A stretch of DNA of 33,460 bases, taken from assembly GCA_964644675.1 (NCBI GenBank), contig CAZXWK010000024.1:1-33460 (forward strand), written 5' to 3'. Origin of the DNA: CAZXWK01 sp964644675. Its GTDB lineage: Bacteria > Actinomycetota > Coriobacteriia > Anaerosomatales > JAAXUF01. The notes under the pieces were generated by a model. That model made no database searches, had not been told where the DNA came from, and worked only from the letters and a program-made list of their open reading frames with translations. This document shows, one piece after another, positions 1-8,585 of the stretch (position 1 is the first letter of the stretch; each line of letters opens with the position of its first letter). The translations under genes and the position numbers were made by a program.

Positions 1-1674
1 GGCCTGTCCATCCAGCTCTCCGACGTCACCGACCGCCACCACATCACCGCCGAGAAGGACCAGAGCCTGCGGCTCCTCGAGATCGTCTCGAGCATCACCG
101 AGGGCGCGCTCGAGGCCCTGGACACCGACCGGCTCGTCGACGAGGTCCTGCGACGCCTGCTCAGCGCCATGAGCGCCGATCTCGTCGTGCTCAAGAGCGA
201 CGGCGAGAGTCGGGTCGTCGTCAGCGACCGCGAAGCGGCCGCGCTGGAGCGGCCGCACGGCGGGCGCTCCGCGATCGTGATGCTCAACCACTTCGAGACC
301 GCCGAGTTCCGGCTCGCCGGAGACGTGCAGGCCCTTCTCCAGGTCGGCTGGGCGGCGCCGCGCGATGAGTCCGAGCAGGACGCGCGCGTCGTCTCACTGG
401 TCGCCGAGCGCATGTCGGTGGTCCTCGCGAGTGCCCGGCTGGCGCAGCAGCGTAACGAGACGATGCGCCTGTCCCGAGCACTGATCGAGATCAACGAGAT
501 GATCCACAGCTCCCTCGAACTCGACACGCTCATGGACCGCGTGGCTCAGGCCGCGGCCGAGACGCTCGGGGTCGATGCTGCGGTCGTGCTGACGCCGGAG
601 GACTCGGTGTCGCTCAGGGCGGTCTACCAGTACGGCCTCGACGAAGGCTTCACCGGGCGCGTGTTCCGCGAGGAGCAGCTGCCGACCCACGCCCGCGTGG
701 CCGACCTGGGCGCGCTACGCGTGATCGACGACACCCTCGAGGAGGAGGACACCAACCGCGAGCTCATCGAGGAGCTGGGCATCCGCTCCGAGCTGCTCGT
801 CCCGCTGCCGGGAAGAGGCGATGCGCACGGAGTTCTCGGCTTCTACCGTCTGGATGAACCGGCACCGTTCAGCGACGCGCAGGTGCTCTTCGCCCAGAAC
901 CTGGCGACCTCGATCAGCCTCGCCATCGAGAACGCGCGCCTGTACGCGGCGGAGCACGGCGTCGCCGAGAACCTCCAGTCAGCGATCATCAAGTTGCCGC
1001 GCACGGTTCTGGGGATGCGGGTGGCGCACGAGTACCGGTCCGCGAGCGCGATGGCAGGTCAGGTGGGCGGCGACTTCTACGACGCGTTCGCGATCGACGG
1101 AACGCACCTGGGCCTGCTGGTGGGCGACGTGTCGGGCAAGGGGCTCGAGGCCGCGGTGCTGACCTCGCTCGTGCGCAACGCCGTGCGCGCGTACGCGATG
1201 GACGGCGACTCGCCGGCGCTCGCGATGGCCAAGACCAACCGCCTCATGCTCGCGCACACGTCGGGTTCGACCTTCGCGACTGCGGTCTTCGCGATCCTCG
1301 ACGCCGAGACGGGCGAGTTCACCTACACGAACGCCGGGCACCCTGCGGGACTGCTTAAGCGCGCCAGCGGCCCTGTCGAACTGCTCGAGGCCAACAGCCC
1401 GCTCGTGGGCGCGTTCGACACGTTCACCTACAGCCAGTCTGCGGTGACGCTTTCCGAGGGCGACACGATCGTGCTCTACACCGACGGCGTGACCGACGCG
1501 CGCCGCGGCTCGGAGTTCTACGGTCAGGAACGGCTCGAGGCGGCCACGGGAGAGTTGCATGCCGACCCCGACACGCTCGTCTCCGGCATCCTGCGCTCGG
1601 TCGACGAGTTCGCCGACCGCAGCGCCCCCGACGACATCGCGCTCATCTCGGTCCGCTACCGCGGCTCGCGGTAG
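1..1674 (+). CDS. PAS/GAF-domain serine phosphatase, SpoIIE (PP2C) type, 5' partial
   Basis: The frame is open from base 1, so the ATG at 169 is internal and the true start lies before the window; 557 residues are visible. The first residues end in SDVTDRHH, typical of the tail of a PAS domain. Two GAF-like regions follow (about residues 20-145 and 160-315), then a SpoIIE/PP2C phosphatase domain (about 340-557). The phosphatase carries the metal-binding motifs GGDFYDAF, VGDVSGKGLEAA, TNAGHP, LYTDGVTDA and PDDIALISVR, so it looks catalytically intact. By family, such proteins sense small ligands or light/redox through PAS/GAF and dephosphorylate STAS-type anti-anti-sigma factors. No anti-sigma kinase is adjacent, so the target is unknown. 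It is convergent with the next gene, 44 bp away. Confidence 0.93.
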   Translation, partial: GLSIQLSDVTDRHHITAEKDQSLRLLEIVSSITEGALEALDTDRLVDEVLRRLLSAMSADLVVLKSDGESRVVVSDREAAALERPHGGRSAIVMLNHFETAEFRLAGDVQALLQVGWAAPRDESEQDARVVSLVAERMSVVLASARLAQQRNETMRLSRALIEINEMIHSSLELDTLMDRVAQAAAETLGVDAAVVLTPEDSVSLRAVYQYGLDEGFTGRVFREEQLPTHARVADLGALRVIDDTLEEEDTNRELIEELGIRSELLVPLPGRGDAHGVLGFYRLDEPAPFSDAQVLFAQNLATSISLAIENARLYAAEHGVAENLQSAIIKLPRTVLGMRVAHEYRSASAMAGQVGGDFYDAFAIDGTHLGLLVGDVSGKGLEAAVLTSLVRNAVRAYAMDGDSPALAMAKTNRLMLAHTSGSTFATAVFAILDAETGEFTYTNAGHPAGLLKRASGPVELLEANSPLVGAFDTFTYSQSAVTLSEGDTIVLYTDGVTDARRGSEFYGQERLEAATGELHADPDTLVSGILRSVDEFADRSAPDDIALISVRYRGSR

Positions 1675-1681
1675 CCGCGAC

Positions 1682-1697
1682 GGCGGCGCGCGCCGCC
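1682..1697. terminator. GC-rich perfect palindrome between convergent genes
   Basis: A 16-bp perfect palindrome (GGCGGCGC/GCGCCGCC) begins 8 bp after the phosphatase stop and lies 22 bp from the stop of the convergent methyltransferase. It could serve as a bidirectional terminator, but there is no T-run on either side, so this is only a hairpin candidate. Confidence 0.35.
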
Positions 1698-1718
1698 CTC
1701 CGCTCCGCCCGGCTCACC

Positions 1719-2549
1719 TCACGCGGGCTTGCGCGCGGTGAGCGCGAACATCATCGGGATCTGGGGCATCTCGGCAGGGAGGGTCCAGAAGCCCTCGGAG
1801 TCCTGCACCATGAACGGCACGTATTGCCACGCGAGCTTGGGGTACTCGCGCAGCGACTCGACGACCAGCCCTTGGGCGACGAGCGACCCGAGGATCTCCT
1901 CGAAGGTGTGCTGGAACGAGTACGACTCGGCGTGGAAGTCGGCGTCGGGCACCGCGTAGCTGCCGTGCTCCTCGAAGCGGAGCGGCGAGCGGTCGAAGTA
2001 CGAGTAGCGGACCCCGAGCTCGGCGGTATCGCGCTCGTCGTCGAAGACCCAGAGCGCGGGGTGCATGTCGATGACGTGGAAGACGCCGCCGGGGGCCAGG
2101 CGGCTCGCGATGCTCTCGGCCCACGGACCCAGGTCGGGCAACCACGAGAGCACGCCGTAGGAGGTGAACACGACGTCGTAGCCGGCAGGCGCGACCTCGT
2201 CGGGCAGCGCGGTCACGTCGGCCTCGACGAAGCGCGCGGGAAGCCGGAGCCGTCCGGCGAGCGCTCGAGCCTCCTCGATCGCCCTCGCCGAGAAGTCCAC
2301 GCCGGTGACGTCGGCGCCCTTGAGCGCGAAGCGCAGGGTGTCCATCCCGAAGTGGCACTGCAGGTGGAGCAGCCGCGCTCCGCGCACGTCCCCCACGACC
2401 TGGCTCACGACGCTGTCGAAAGGCCGAGACGCCGGATCCGCCACGAACCCCTCAACGTCGTAGAAGTCCGAGCCGACGTGCAGGCCGGTCCAGCCGTCCC
2501 ACAGCTCGCGGTTTGCAGTGACGGGATCGGGAGTGTTCTCGGCGGTCAT
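1719..2549 (-). CDS. Class I SAM-dependent methyltransferase
   Basis: A 276-aa cytoplasmic methyltransferase of the Rossmann (class I) type. The SAM-binding motif I region reads LLHLQCHFGMDTLRFA, followed by VTGVDFSARAIEEAR (acidic loop) and ARFVEADV. The post-motif YDVVFTSYGVLSWLPDL and the beta-strand GGVFHVIDMHPAL complete the fold. The start at 2549 is chosen because GAGGAG precedes it at good spacing and the upstream in-frame extension is low-complexity Pro/Ser/Arg. The substrate cannot be read from the sequence: relatives are annotated only as small-molecule methyltransferases. It is divergent from the spermidine-synthase-like gene. Confidence 0.9.
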   Translation of the reverse strand: MTAENTPDPVTANRELWDGWTGLHVGSDFYDVEGFVADPASRPFDSVVSQVVGDVRGARLLHLQCHFGMDTLRFALKGADVTGVDFSARAIEEARALAGRLRLPARFVEADVTALPDEVAPAGYDVVFTSYGVLSWLPDLGPWAESIASRLAPGGVFHVIDMHPALWVFDDERDTAELGVRYSYFDRSPLRFEEHGSYAVPDADFHAESYSFQHTFEEILGSLVAQGLVVESLREYPKLAWQYVPFMVQDSEGFWTLPAEMPQIPMMFALTARKPA

Positions 2550-2609
2550 GGGAGGGCTCCTCGGGATCGTGCGGGCCGTCGGGCGCGACGCGGGACGGGC
2601 GTCTGCGTA

Positions 2610-2632
2610 GGTGCTCGGTCGAGCGTAGCACC
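2610..2632. repeat. Inverted repeat in divergent promoter region
   Basis: GGTGCT (2610-2615) and AGCACC (2627-2632) form a perfect 6-bp inverted repeat with an 11-bp spacer. Inside it a smaller hairpin, GCTCG-GT-CGAGC (2613-2624), is nested. It lies in the 175-bp region between two divergent genes, so it may be an operator. No clear -10/-35 pair was found here. Confidence 0.3.
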
Positions 2633-2724
2633 GCGGCGGGTCGCTCGGCAGCGGGGAGCGGCTCGGCGAGCGGAACAGGAGCGTGCGGTGCGGCGGGCGA
2701 AATGAACCGGCAAGGAGGCAACGG

Positions 2725-4287
2725 ATGCTCAACGTCATCGTCTTCGCGTGCGGCGCCGCGCTCATGGCGCTCGAACTGGTCGCCGCGCGCGTGCTCGCTC
2801 CCGCGCTCGGCAACTCGATCTTCGTGTGGGGCAGCGTCATCTCGGTGGTGATGCTCGCCCTCTCGCTGGGCTACTGGCTGGGCGGACAGCTCGCCGACAA
2901 GGTCAGCGCCTCGCGCGCGCTCGCCCCGCTCATCGCGGGCGCCGGCGTGCTCACCGTGCTCGCGCCGATGATCGCCGCCGCGGTTCTGCCGTGGTGCGCC
3001 GAGCTCGGGCCGCGGCTCGGATCGCTCGCGGCGTCGGCGCTCATCTTCTTCGCGCCTGCGCTCCTGCTCGCAACGGTCTCCCCGCTCGCGGTGCGGCTGG
3101 GGGCCACGCGGGGGATGGAGCGCATCGGGCGCTCGACCGGCGGGCTCTATTCGATCTCGACGGCGGGCAGCATCGTCGGCACGCTCGCGACCTCGTTCTG
3201 GCTCATCCCCGCCCTGTCGCTCGAGCCGCTCACCGTCGCGATCGGCTTCTCGCTGTTCGCGTGCGCGCTGCTCTCGCTCGCGCTTCCGGCGCTCTACCCC
3301 GAGGGCACGCCCTCGTTCGCGCCCGCGGGGCGACGCCGGCCGCGCGCGGCGTGGCTCGCGCTCGCGCTCGTGGTCGCGGGCGGCGCGCTGGGCGCGTTCG
3401 TGCTCGTGCGCGTCGCGCCCGTCTCGGCGACCAACGGCCTGGGCGAGCGCGTGCTCTACCGAGCCGACACGCAGTACCACCGGCTCAGCGTGACCGAAGC
3501 CAACGGGGTGCGGCACCTGCGCTTCGACGCGAGCAACCAGTCGGCGATCGACGTGGCCGACGGCTACACGAGCGTCATCAAGTACCCCAACTACATGGAC
3601 CTCGCGCTCGCGCTGAAGCCCGACGCGAAGCGGGTGCTGGTGCTCGGGCTGGGCGGCGGGGCGATCGCGAAGCGCTGGTGGCGCGATTACCCCGACATGA
3701 CGATCGACGCGGTCGAGATCGACCCCGCTGTCGTCGACGTGTCGAAGCGCTACTTCGGCCTACCCAGCGACGACCGCGTGCGTGTCTTCACCGCCGACGC
3801 TCGGCGGTTCGTCCAGGACGGCACCGGCACCTACGACGTGGTCATCGTCGACGCCTACTACGCCGACTCGCTGCCGTTCCACCTCACCACGAGCCAGTTC
3901 CTGGCCGAGGTGAAGACGCGCATGGCCCCCGACGGCGTGCTCGCCTACAACGTGATCGGCTCGGTGCGAGGCGACGACAGCAAGCTCTTCCGCAGCATGT
4001 ACCGCACGGCGCAGGAGAACTGGAAGCACCTGTGGGTCTTCCCGATCGGGATCGGCTCCGATGGCGATGCCCAGGCGCGCCGCAACATCATCGTGCTGGC
4101 CACCGACACCGACACCGCGCAGGCCGACCTGGTCGCGCGCGTGCGCGACGGCGTAGGTGGCAAAGTGAAGCTGGAGGGGTTCTCGGCGTTCGCCGACGAC
4201 CTCTACACCGAGCTGGTGCCTGTGGCCGACGTGCCGCTGCTCACCGACTCGCACGCGCCAACGGACTCGCTCATCCGCGTGCAGTGA
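2725..4287 (+). CDS. Fused membrane protein / spermidine-synthase-like methyltransferase-fold protein
   Basis: A 520-aa protein with about seven hydrophobic helices in the first ~235 residues (starting MLNVIVFACGAALMALELVA), then a soluble spermidine-synthase-like domain. The nucleotide-binding motif is LVLGLGGGAIAKRWW near residue 305, followed by IDAVEIDPAVVDVSKRYF, RVFTADARRFV and YDVVIVDAYYADSLPFHLTT. AAGGAGG at 2712-2718 fixes the start at 2725. The fusion is common in bacteria ('fused MFS/spermidine synthase') and its substrate is not established. The YHE and D-S-x-D-P-x-G-P motifs that bind polyamine in true SpeE enzymes are absent, so aminopropyl transfer is doubtful. Its 3' end overlaps cheB by 17 bp in convergent orientation. 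Confidence 0.88.
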   Translation: MLNVIVFACGAALMALELVAARVLAPALGNSIFVWGSVISVVMLALSLGYWLGGQLADKVSASRALAPLIAGAGVLTVLAPMIAAAVLPWCAELGPRLGSLAASALIFFAPALLLATVSPLAVRLGATRGMERIGRSTGGLYSISTAGSIVGTLATSFWLIPALSLEPLTVAIGFSLFACALLSLALPALYPEGTPSFAPAGRRRPRAAWLALALVVAGGALGAFVLVRVAPVSATNGLGERVLYRADTQYHRLSVTEANGVRHLRFDASNQSAIDVADGYTSVIKYPNYMDLALALKPDAKRVLVLGLGGGAIAKRWWRDYPDMTIDAVEIDPAVVDVSKRYFGLPSDDRVRVFTADARRFVQDGTGTYDVVIVDAYYADSLPFHLTTSQFLAEVKTRMAPDGVLAYNVIGSVRGDDSKLFRSMYRTAQENWKHLWVFPIGIGSDGDAQARRNIIVLATDTDTAQADLVARVRDGVGGKVKLEGFSAFADDLYTELVPVADVPLLTDSHAPTDSLIRVQ

Positions 4288-5472
4288 CCTCTGACGACTG
4301 CGAGCCCCACGCGACGATCGCGTCGGCGATGCGGTCGAGCGGAAGCACTCGGCCGGCGGCGCCCAGCTTCACCGCCGAGGCGGGCATGCCCCACACGACC
4401 GAGGTCGCCTCGTCCTGAGCGATGGTCTCGGCACCGGTCTGGAACAGCTCCCCCAGGCCGCCGGCTCCGTCGTTCCCCATGCCGGTGAGCAGAATGCCCA
4501 GCGCACGGGGACCGAACTCGCGCGCGGCCGAGCGGAAGAGCACGTCGCACGAGGGCCGGTGCCGGTTGACCGGGGCGTCGTGGGAGAGAACGACACGCGG
4601 TGCGGCGCCCCCGCGCACGAGCGCGTGGGCATCCCCGGGCGCGATGAACGCGGTCCCGGGAAGAATGCGCTCTTCACCAGCGGCCTCGCTCACGGCGATC
4701 TCGCAGATCTGATCGAGGCGGCGGGCGAACGCCGCGGTGAAGCCGGGCGGCATGTGCTGCGCGATGACGATGCCTGGTGCATCGGACGGCAACGCCCTCA
4801 GAATCGTCGCGAGCGCCTCGGTGCCCCCGGTCGACGCGCCGATCACGACGATGCGGTCGCGCGGCGCGGGCTTGGGCGCGAAGCTGCGGCTCCCCGCGGC
4901 GCCGCTCGTCGCGGCNNNNNNNNNNNNNNNNNNNNNNNNNNNNNNNNNNNNNNNNNNNNNNNNNNNNNNNNNNNNNNNNNNNNNNNNNNNNNNNNNNNNN
5001 NNNNNNNNNNNNNNNTGACCTCGCGCAGCTCGAGGAGAGCCTTCGAGGGCCGCCGCTGCAACCGGGCCCTCGACGCGGCCCGGATCGCCCGGACGATCTG
5101 CTCGCGCGACTCCTCGAGGTGGTCCTCGATGCCGACGCGCGGCTTGGGAATGACGTCGACCGCGCCTCGCTCCAGCGCGAGCACGGCCTGCCCGCTGTCC
5201 GGTCCCACCTGCGAGGAGCAGACGATCACCGGCAACGGGTGCTGCTCCATGATCTTGCTCAGGAAGGTGAGCCCATCCATCTTGGGCATCACGATGTCGA
5301 GGATGATGACGTCGGGCGTGATCTGGCGCATGAACTCGACGGCCTCGTACGGGTCGGCGGCCAAGCCGACCACGTCGATGCCGGTTTCCACGGCCAGCAG
5401 GCGTTCGAAGGCGAGCCGGACCGCCCGCGAGTCGTCGACGATCAGAACGGTGATGTTGCCTCGGCCGGTCAT
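4271..5472 (-). CDS. cheB: CheB: chemotaxis response regulator / protein-glutamate methylesterase (interrupted by assembly gap)
   Basis: Removes methyl groups from (or deamidates) glutamates of chemoreceptors when phosphorylated by CheA, giving adaptation. Before the gap is a receiver domain, with VDDSR, phosphoacceptor Asp59 in ILDIVMPKMDG, and Lys110 in VIPKP. After the gap is an Ala/Ser-rich linker and the methylesterase domain with the catalytic triad: Ser in VIGASTGG, His in AQHMPPGFT and Asp in TGMGNDGAGG. The ATG at 5472 overlaps the cheR stop (ATGA), implying coupled translation. The two halves are out of frame across the 100 N, so the true gap length must be 2 modulo 3; both halves read as intact, so I treat it as one gene. 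It is the last gene of the operon. Confidence 0.95.
4916..5015. other. Assembly gap (100 N) inside cheB linker
   Basis: Exactly 100 N. It falls between the receiver and catalytic domains of cheB. The reading frames on both sides are incompatible with a length of 100, so the number is nominal. Confidence 0.98.
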
Positions 5473-6320
5473 GACTTCAGCCGGTAGACCGAGGTCGCGA
5501 CGCGGTCGATCGGGAGGTCGAAGCCGAGCAGCCCCTCCGAGTGGCCCACGAACAGGTAGCCGCCGGGCCGCATAGCCCGCAGGATCCGGCGCAGCACCTT
5601 CCCCTGGGTCTCGCGGTTGAAGTAGATGAGCACGTTGCGGCAGAAGACGATGTCGGCCTCGCCGAGCACCGGCTGCGGGTCGCTCAGCAGGTTCGCCCGG
5701 TCGAACACGACGTGCGACCGGACCTCGGGTGCGATGCGCACCTGCCGGCGAGAACGGTCGCGGCTGCGCAACAGATACGCGCGCTTCATGTGCTCCGGGA
5801 CCGGCCGCACCAGCTCCTCCGAGTAGACGGCGCGCTCGGCTGCCGCAAGCGCGTCGCAGCAGATGTCGGTCGCGTGGACCGTGAAGTCGATTCGGCCGTG
5901 GATCGCCTCGAGCGACTTGAGGAGCATCGCCAGACTGTAGGGCTCCTGACCGGTCGAGCACGCCGCGCACCACGCGACCAGTGGCCGCTCCTTGCCCAGC
6001 CCCGGCTCCCGCGCGAGCAACGCGGGAAACGCGGTCTCGGCCAGGTACTTGAAGTGCTGGTCCTCTCGGAAGAAGTCGGTCTTGTTCGTGGTGATCGCAT
6101 CGACCAGCCGAACGCGCTCGGCGTGCCCGGAGCGGTCGCTGAAGACGTAGCGGACGTAGTCCGAGTAGTGCTCCAGGCCGAGCGCTCTCACGCGCTTTGC
6201 GACGCGGACCTGCACCATCCCCCGCTTATGTTCGGGGAGCCTGATCCCGGTCTCGCGTTCGACGTAGCGCGAGATGACCTCGAAGTCCTCCGAGGAAAGC
6301 GTCTCGGTACCGTCGATCAC
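5469..6320 (-). CDS. cheR: CheR: chemotaxis protein-glutamate O-methyltransferase
   Basis: A 283-aa enzyme that transfers methyl from SAM to receptor glutamates, opposing CheB. An N-terminal helical domain (about 8-75) precedes the SAM domain. Signature motifs are TNKTDFFRE (78-86), WCAACSTGQEPYSLAM (117-132, SAM loop), HATDI (149-153) and FCRNVLIYF (226-234). No TPR or other C-terminal extension is present, and it does not carry the extra beta-subdomain insert expected of pentapeptide-dependent CheR in obvious form. This fits a receptor set without a C-terminal pentapeptide tether, as seen in the neighbouring MCP. The start is a GTG at 6320 overlapping the cheW stop (GTGA). Length is normal for the family. 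Confidence 0.96.
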   Translation of the reverse strand: MIDGTETLSSEDFEVISRYVERETGIRLPEHKRGMVQVRVAKRVRALGLEHYSDYVRYVFSDRSGHAERVRLVDAITTNKTDFFREDQHFKYLAETAFPALLAREPGLGKERPLVAWCAACSTGQEPYSLAMLLKSLEAIHGRIDFTVHATDICCDALAAAERAVYSEELVRPVPEHMKRAYLLRSRDRSRRQVRIAPEVRSHVVFDRANLLSDPQPVLGEADIVFCRNVLIYFNRETQGKVLRRILRAMRPGGYLFVGHSEGLLGFDLPIDRVATSVYRLKS

Positions 6321-6862
6321 TCGCTCTCGGCCTTCTTCCTGCGCGGCTTGGACGCCGGCTTGTCCGCGGGTTTCTCGGCGGTCTCGACGCTGGAACGCAG
6401 CGCGATGACCTCGTCCGCCGAGAGGACCTTGTCCATGTTGAGCACGATGAAGAACTCGTCCTCCTGGCGCGCGACCGCCTCGATGTACTCGGTGTCCAGC
6501 TTAGCGCCCATGCGAGGCGGAGGGTTCAGGTCGTCGGGACCGACCTCGAACACGTCGCGCACGGCGTCCACCAGCGCGCCGAGCACGGTGGGCTCGTCGT
6601 CCACCCTGACCTCGATCAGGATCACGCAGGTGTCGGGCGTGACCTCGGCGGCCGGCAACCCGAACTTCACCCGCAGGTCGACGACGGGCACCACCGAGCC
6701 GCGCACGTTGAGCGCGCCGCGCATGTAGGCCGGCATCCGCGGGATGCGCGTCATGTCCGTGCGGTCGAGGATCTCGTGCACGTTGGTGATGCGCACCGCG
6801 AACTGCTCGCGGTCGAGCACGAACGACAGCAGCTGCGCGCCGCCCTCGATTGCGCTATCCAT
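6317..6862 (-). CDS. cheW: CheW: chemotaxis coupling protein
   Basis: A 181-aa CheW-like SH3-type domain protein that bridges chemoreceptors and the CheA P5 domain. Typical segments are LLSFVLDREQFAVRITNVHEIL, then IPRMPAYMRGALNVRGSVVPVVDLR with the conserved N-x-R-G region, and FFIVLNMDKVL near the end. A Lys/Glu/Pro-rich tail (about 155-181) is unusual but not unprecedented. The start at 6862 is supported by GAGGAGG upstream; it lies 8 bp inside the end of the MCP gene, so the two are translationally coupled. An in-frame extension upstream would overlap more of the MCP and has no family similarity. Confidence 0.95.
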   Translation of the reverse strand: MDSAIEGGAQLLSFVLDREQFAVRITNVHEILDRTDMTRIPRMPAYMRGALNVRGSVVPVVDLRVKFGLPAAEVTPDTCVILIEVRVDDEPTVLGALVDAVRDVFEVGPDDLNPPPRMGAKLDTEYIEAVARQEDEFFIVLNMDKVLSADEVIALRSSVETAEKPADKPASKPRRKKAESE

Positions 6863-8522
6863 CAGCGGGCTCCTCCTCGCCGCGGTAGCGAACGAACTCG
6901 CTGTCCAGGTCGTCGGGGCCGCGGTCGAGTACGATCTCGACGCCACCGGGCGCGAGGGGCGTGCGCGGAGCAGAGGCGCCCTTCGCTGCGGGAGCGGACG
7001 TGGGCGTGTCGCTGGCGCCGCGACGCTCGGCCCTGAAGTACGCGACCGCGTCGGTGAGACGCTCGGCCTGCGCGGCCAGCTCCTCCGACGTCGCGGCCAT
7101 CTCCTCGGAGGCGGCGGCGTTCTGCTGCACGACCTGCTCGAGCTGGACGAGAGCCGCCGCGACCTGCTCGGCGCTGCGGTCCTGCTCCGAGCTCCAGCTC
7201 GCGATCTCCTGCACCAGCACCGCGGTCTCGCGGATCTCGGGAACGATTCGCGAGATCTGCGACCCGGCCGCCTCGGCGACCTCGACGCTCGTACGCGCGA
7301 GCTTGGTGATCTCGCCCGACGCCTTCTGGCTCCGCTCGGCGAGCTTGCGGACCTCGGCGGCCACGACGGCGAATCCGCGACCGTGCTCGCCGGCGCGAGC
7401 GGCCTCGATGGCGGCGTTGAGAGCGAGCAGGTTGGTCTGGCGCGCGATCTCCTCGATCACCGAGATCTTCTCGGCGATCTCCTTCATCTGCAGCACCGTG
7501 CGGGCGACGGACTCGCCGCTCTGCTCGGCCGAGTCTGCGGCCTGGCTCGCGATGCGCTCGGTGTTGACGGCGTTGTCGGCGTTCTGCCTGATGCTCTGGA
7601 CCATCTCCTCCATCGCGGCGGAGACTTCCTCGGCGGTGGCGGCCTGCTCGTTGGCGCCCTGCGAGAGCTGCTGCGAGCCGTCGTTGGTGAGCTGCGCGCC
7701 GTCGGCGACGCTGCTCGCAATGCCCTGGACCTCGAGCACGGACTCGCGCATGCGCGCCGCCATGAGCCCAAGAGCGGTCACGAGCTGGCCGACCTCGTCG
7801 TGGCTCTTCGCGTTGAAGTCGGCGGTCAGGTCGCCGTCAGCCATGACCTCGGCGCCCGCGAGAGCTTCGGCGACAGGGACGGTGATGGCGCGGGTGATGA
7901 TGAAGCCGATGATGATGCTGAGAAGCGTGAGCGCGATGCCGACGCCGATGGTCATGGCGATGGCCTGCTCGAGTGCGGCGTCGAACTCCGCCGCGGTGTT
8001 CTCGGTCTCCTCCGTGGTCGTCTTGACCAGGTTGGCGAGCGCCTCGTCCAGCGGCCCCCGAACGTCCTCGGCGGCGTCGTTGATCGCGTCGAGCGCTTCT
8101 TCGTCGGCGCCGGAGTCGATGGCCGGGAAGAGCTGGTCGTTGACCTGGGCCTGCAGTGCGGCGACCCCCTCCGAGATGACCTTGAAGTCGGCCTTGTCCT
8201 CGGCTTGGTCGGCGTTCTCCTCCATCGTCTTGAGGTTGGGCTCGAACTGCGGGAGCAGCTCGGCGAGCTCGGCCCGGCCTGCTTGGGTCTCGCCGTCGAT
8301 GATCGCCTCGCGAGCGATCAGCACGACCTCGCGCTCGAGGGTGAGCACCTCGCGAGCGGCGGTGGCCTCGGACTGCTGCTCGAGCAGCTGGTCCTCGAGC
8401 GCACTGAGCCGCTGGATCGTCGTGAAGTTGTAGAAGCACAGCCCGATCACGATGGCGACGATCAGGCCGAAGCCGATCCCCATCTTCGCGCCGATCTTGA
8501 GGTCCCTTATCTTCTGGATCAT
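6855..8522 (-). CDS. Methyl-accepting chemotaxis protein (transmembrane)
   Basis: A 555-aa chemoreceptor. Layout: TM1 (about 14-32), an acidic all-helical extracytoplasmic sensor domain (33-187, resembling the four-helix-bundle MCP sensor), TM2 (188-209), HAMP (210-262), methylation helices and the signalling domain. The highly conserved hairpin EEIARQTNLLALNAAIEA and the following GRGFAVVAAEVRKLAERS lie at about 357-398. The C-terminal ~60 residues are a flexible Ala/Pro/Asp-rich tail without a CheR-binding NWETF-type pentapeptide. GGAGG precedes the ATG at 8522. Being inside the operon, it is probably the main or dedicated receptor of this CheA. The ligand cannot be predicted. Confidence 0.95.
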   Translation of the reverse strand: MIQKIRDLKIGAKMGIGFGLIVAIVIGLCFYNFTTIQRLSALEDQLLEQQSEATAAREVLTLEREVVLIAREAIIDGETQAGRAELAELLPQFEPNLKTMEENADQAEDKADFKVISEGVAALQAQVNDQLFPAIDSGADEEALDAINDAAEDVRGPLDEALANLVKTTTEETENTAAEFDAALEQAIAMTIGVGIALTLLSIIIGFIITRAITVPVAEALAGAEVMADGDLTADFNAKSHDEVGQLVTALGLMAARMRESVLEVQGIASSVADGAQLTNDGSQQLSQGANEQAATAEEVSAAMEEMVQSIRQNADNAVNTERIASQAADSAEQSGESVARTVLQMKEIAEKISVIEEIARQTNLLALNAAIEAARAGEHGRGFAVVAAEVRKLAERSQKASGEITKLARTSVEVAEAAGSQISRIVPEIRETAVLVQEIASWSSEQDRSAEQVAAALVQLEQVVQQNAAASEEMAATSEELAAQAERLTDAVAYFRAERRGASDTPTSAPAAKGASAPRTPLAPGGVEIVLDRGPDDLDSEFVRYRGEEEPADG

Positions 8523-8585
8523 TGCCTACCTCCGGTGGTGACTCGGTGAAACGTCCGGCAAACGGTGCGGTCGGTGCGGGTACGG

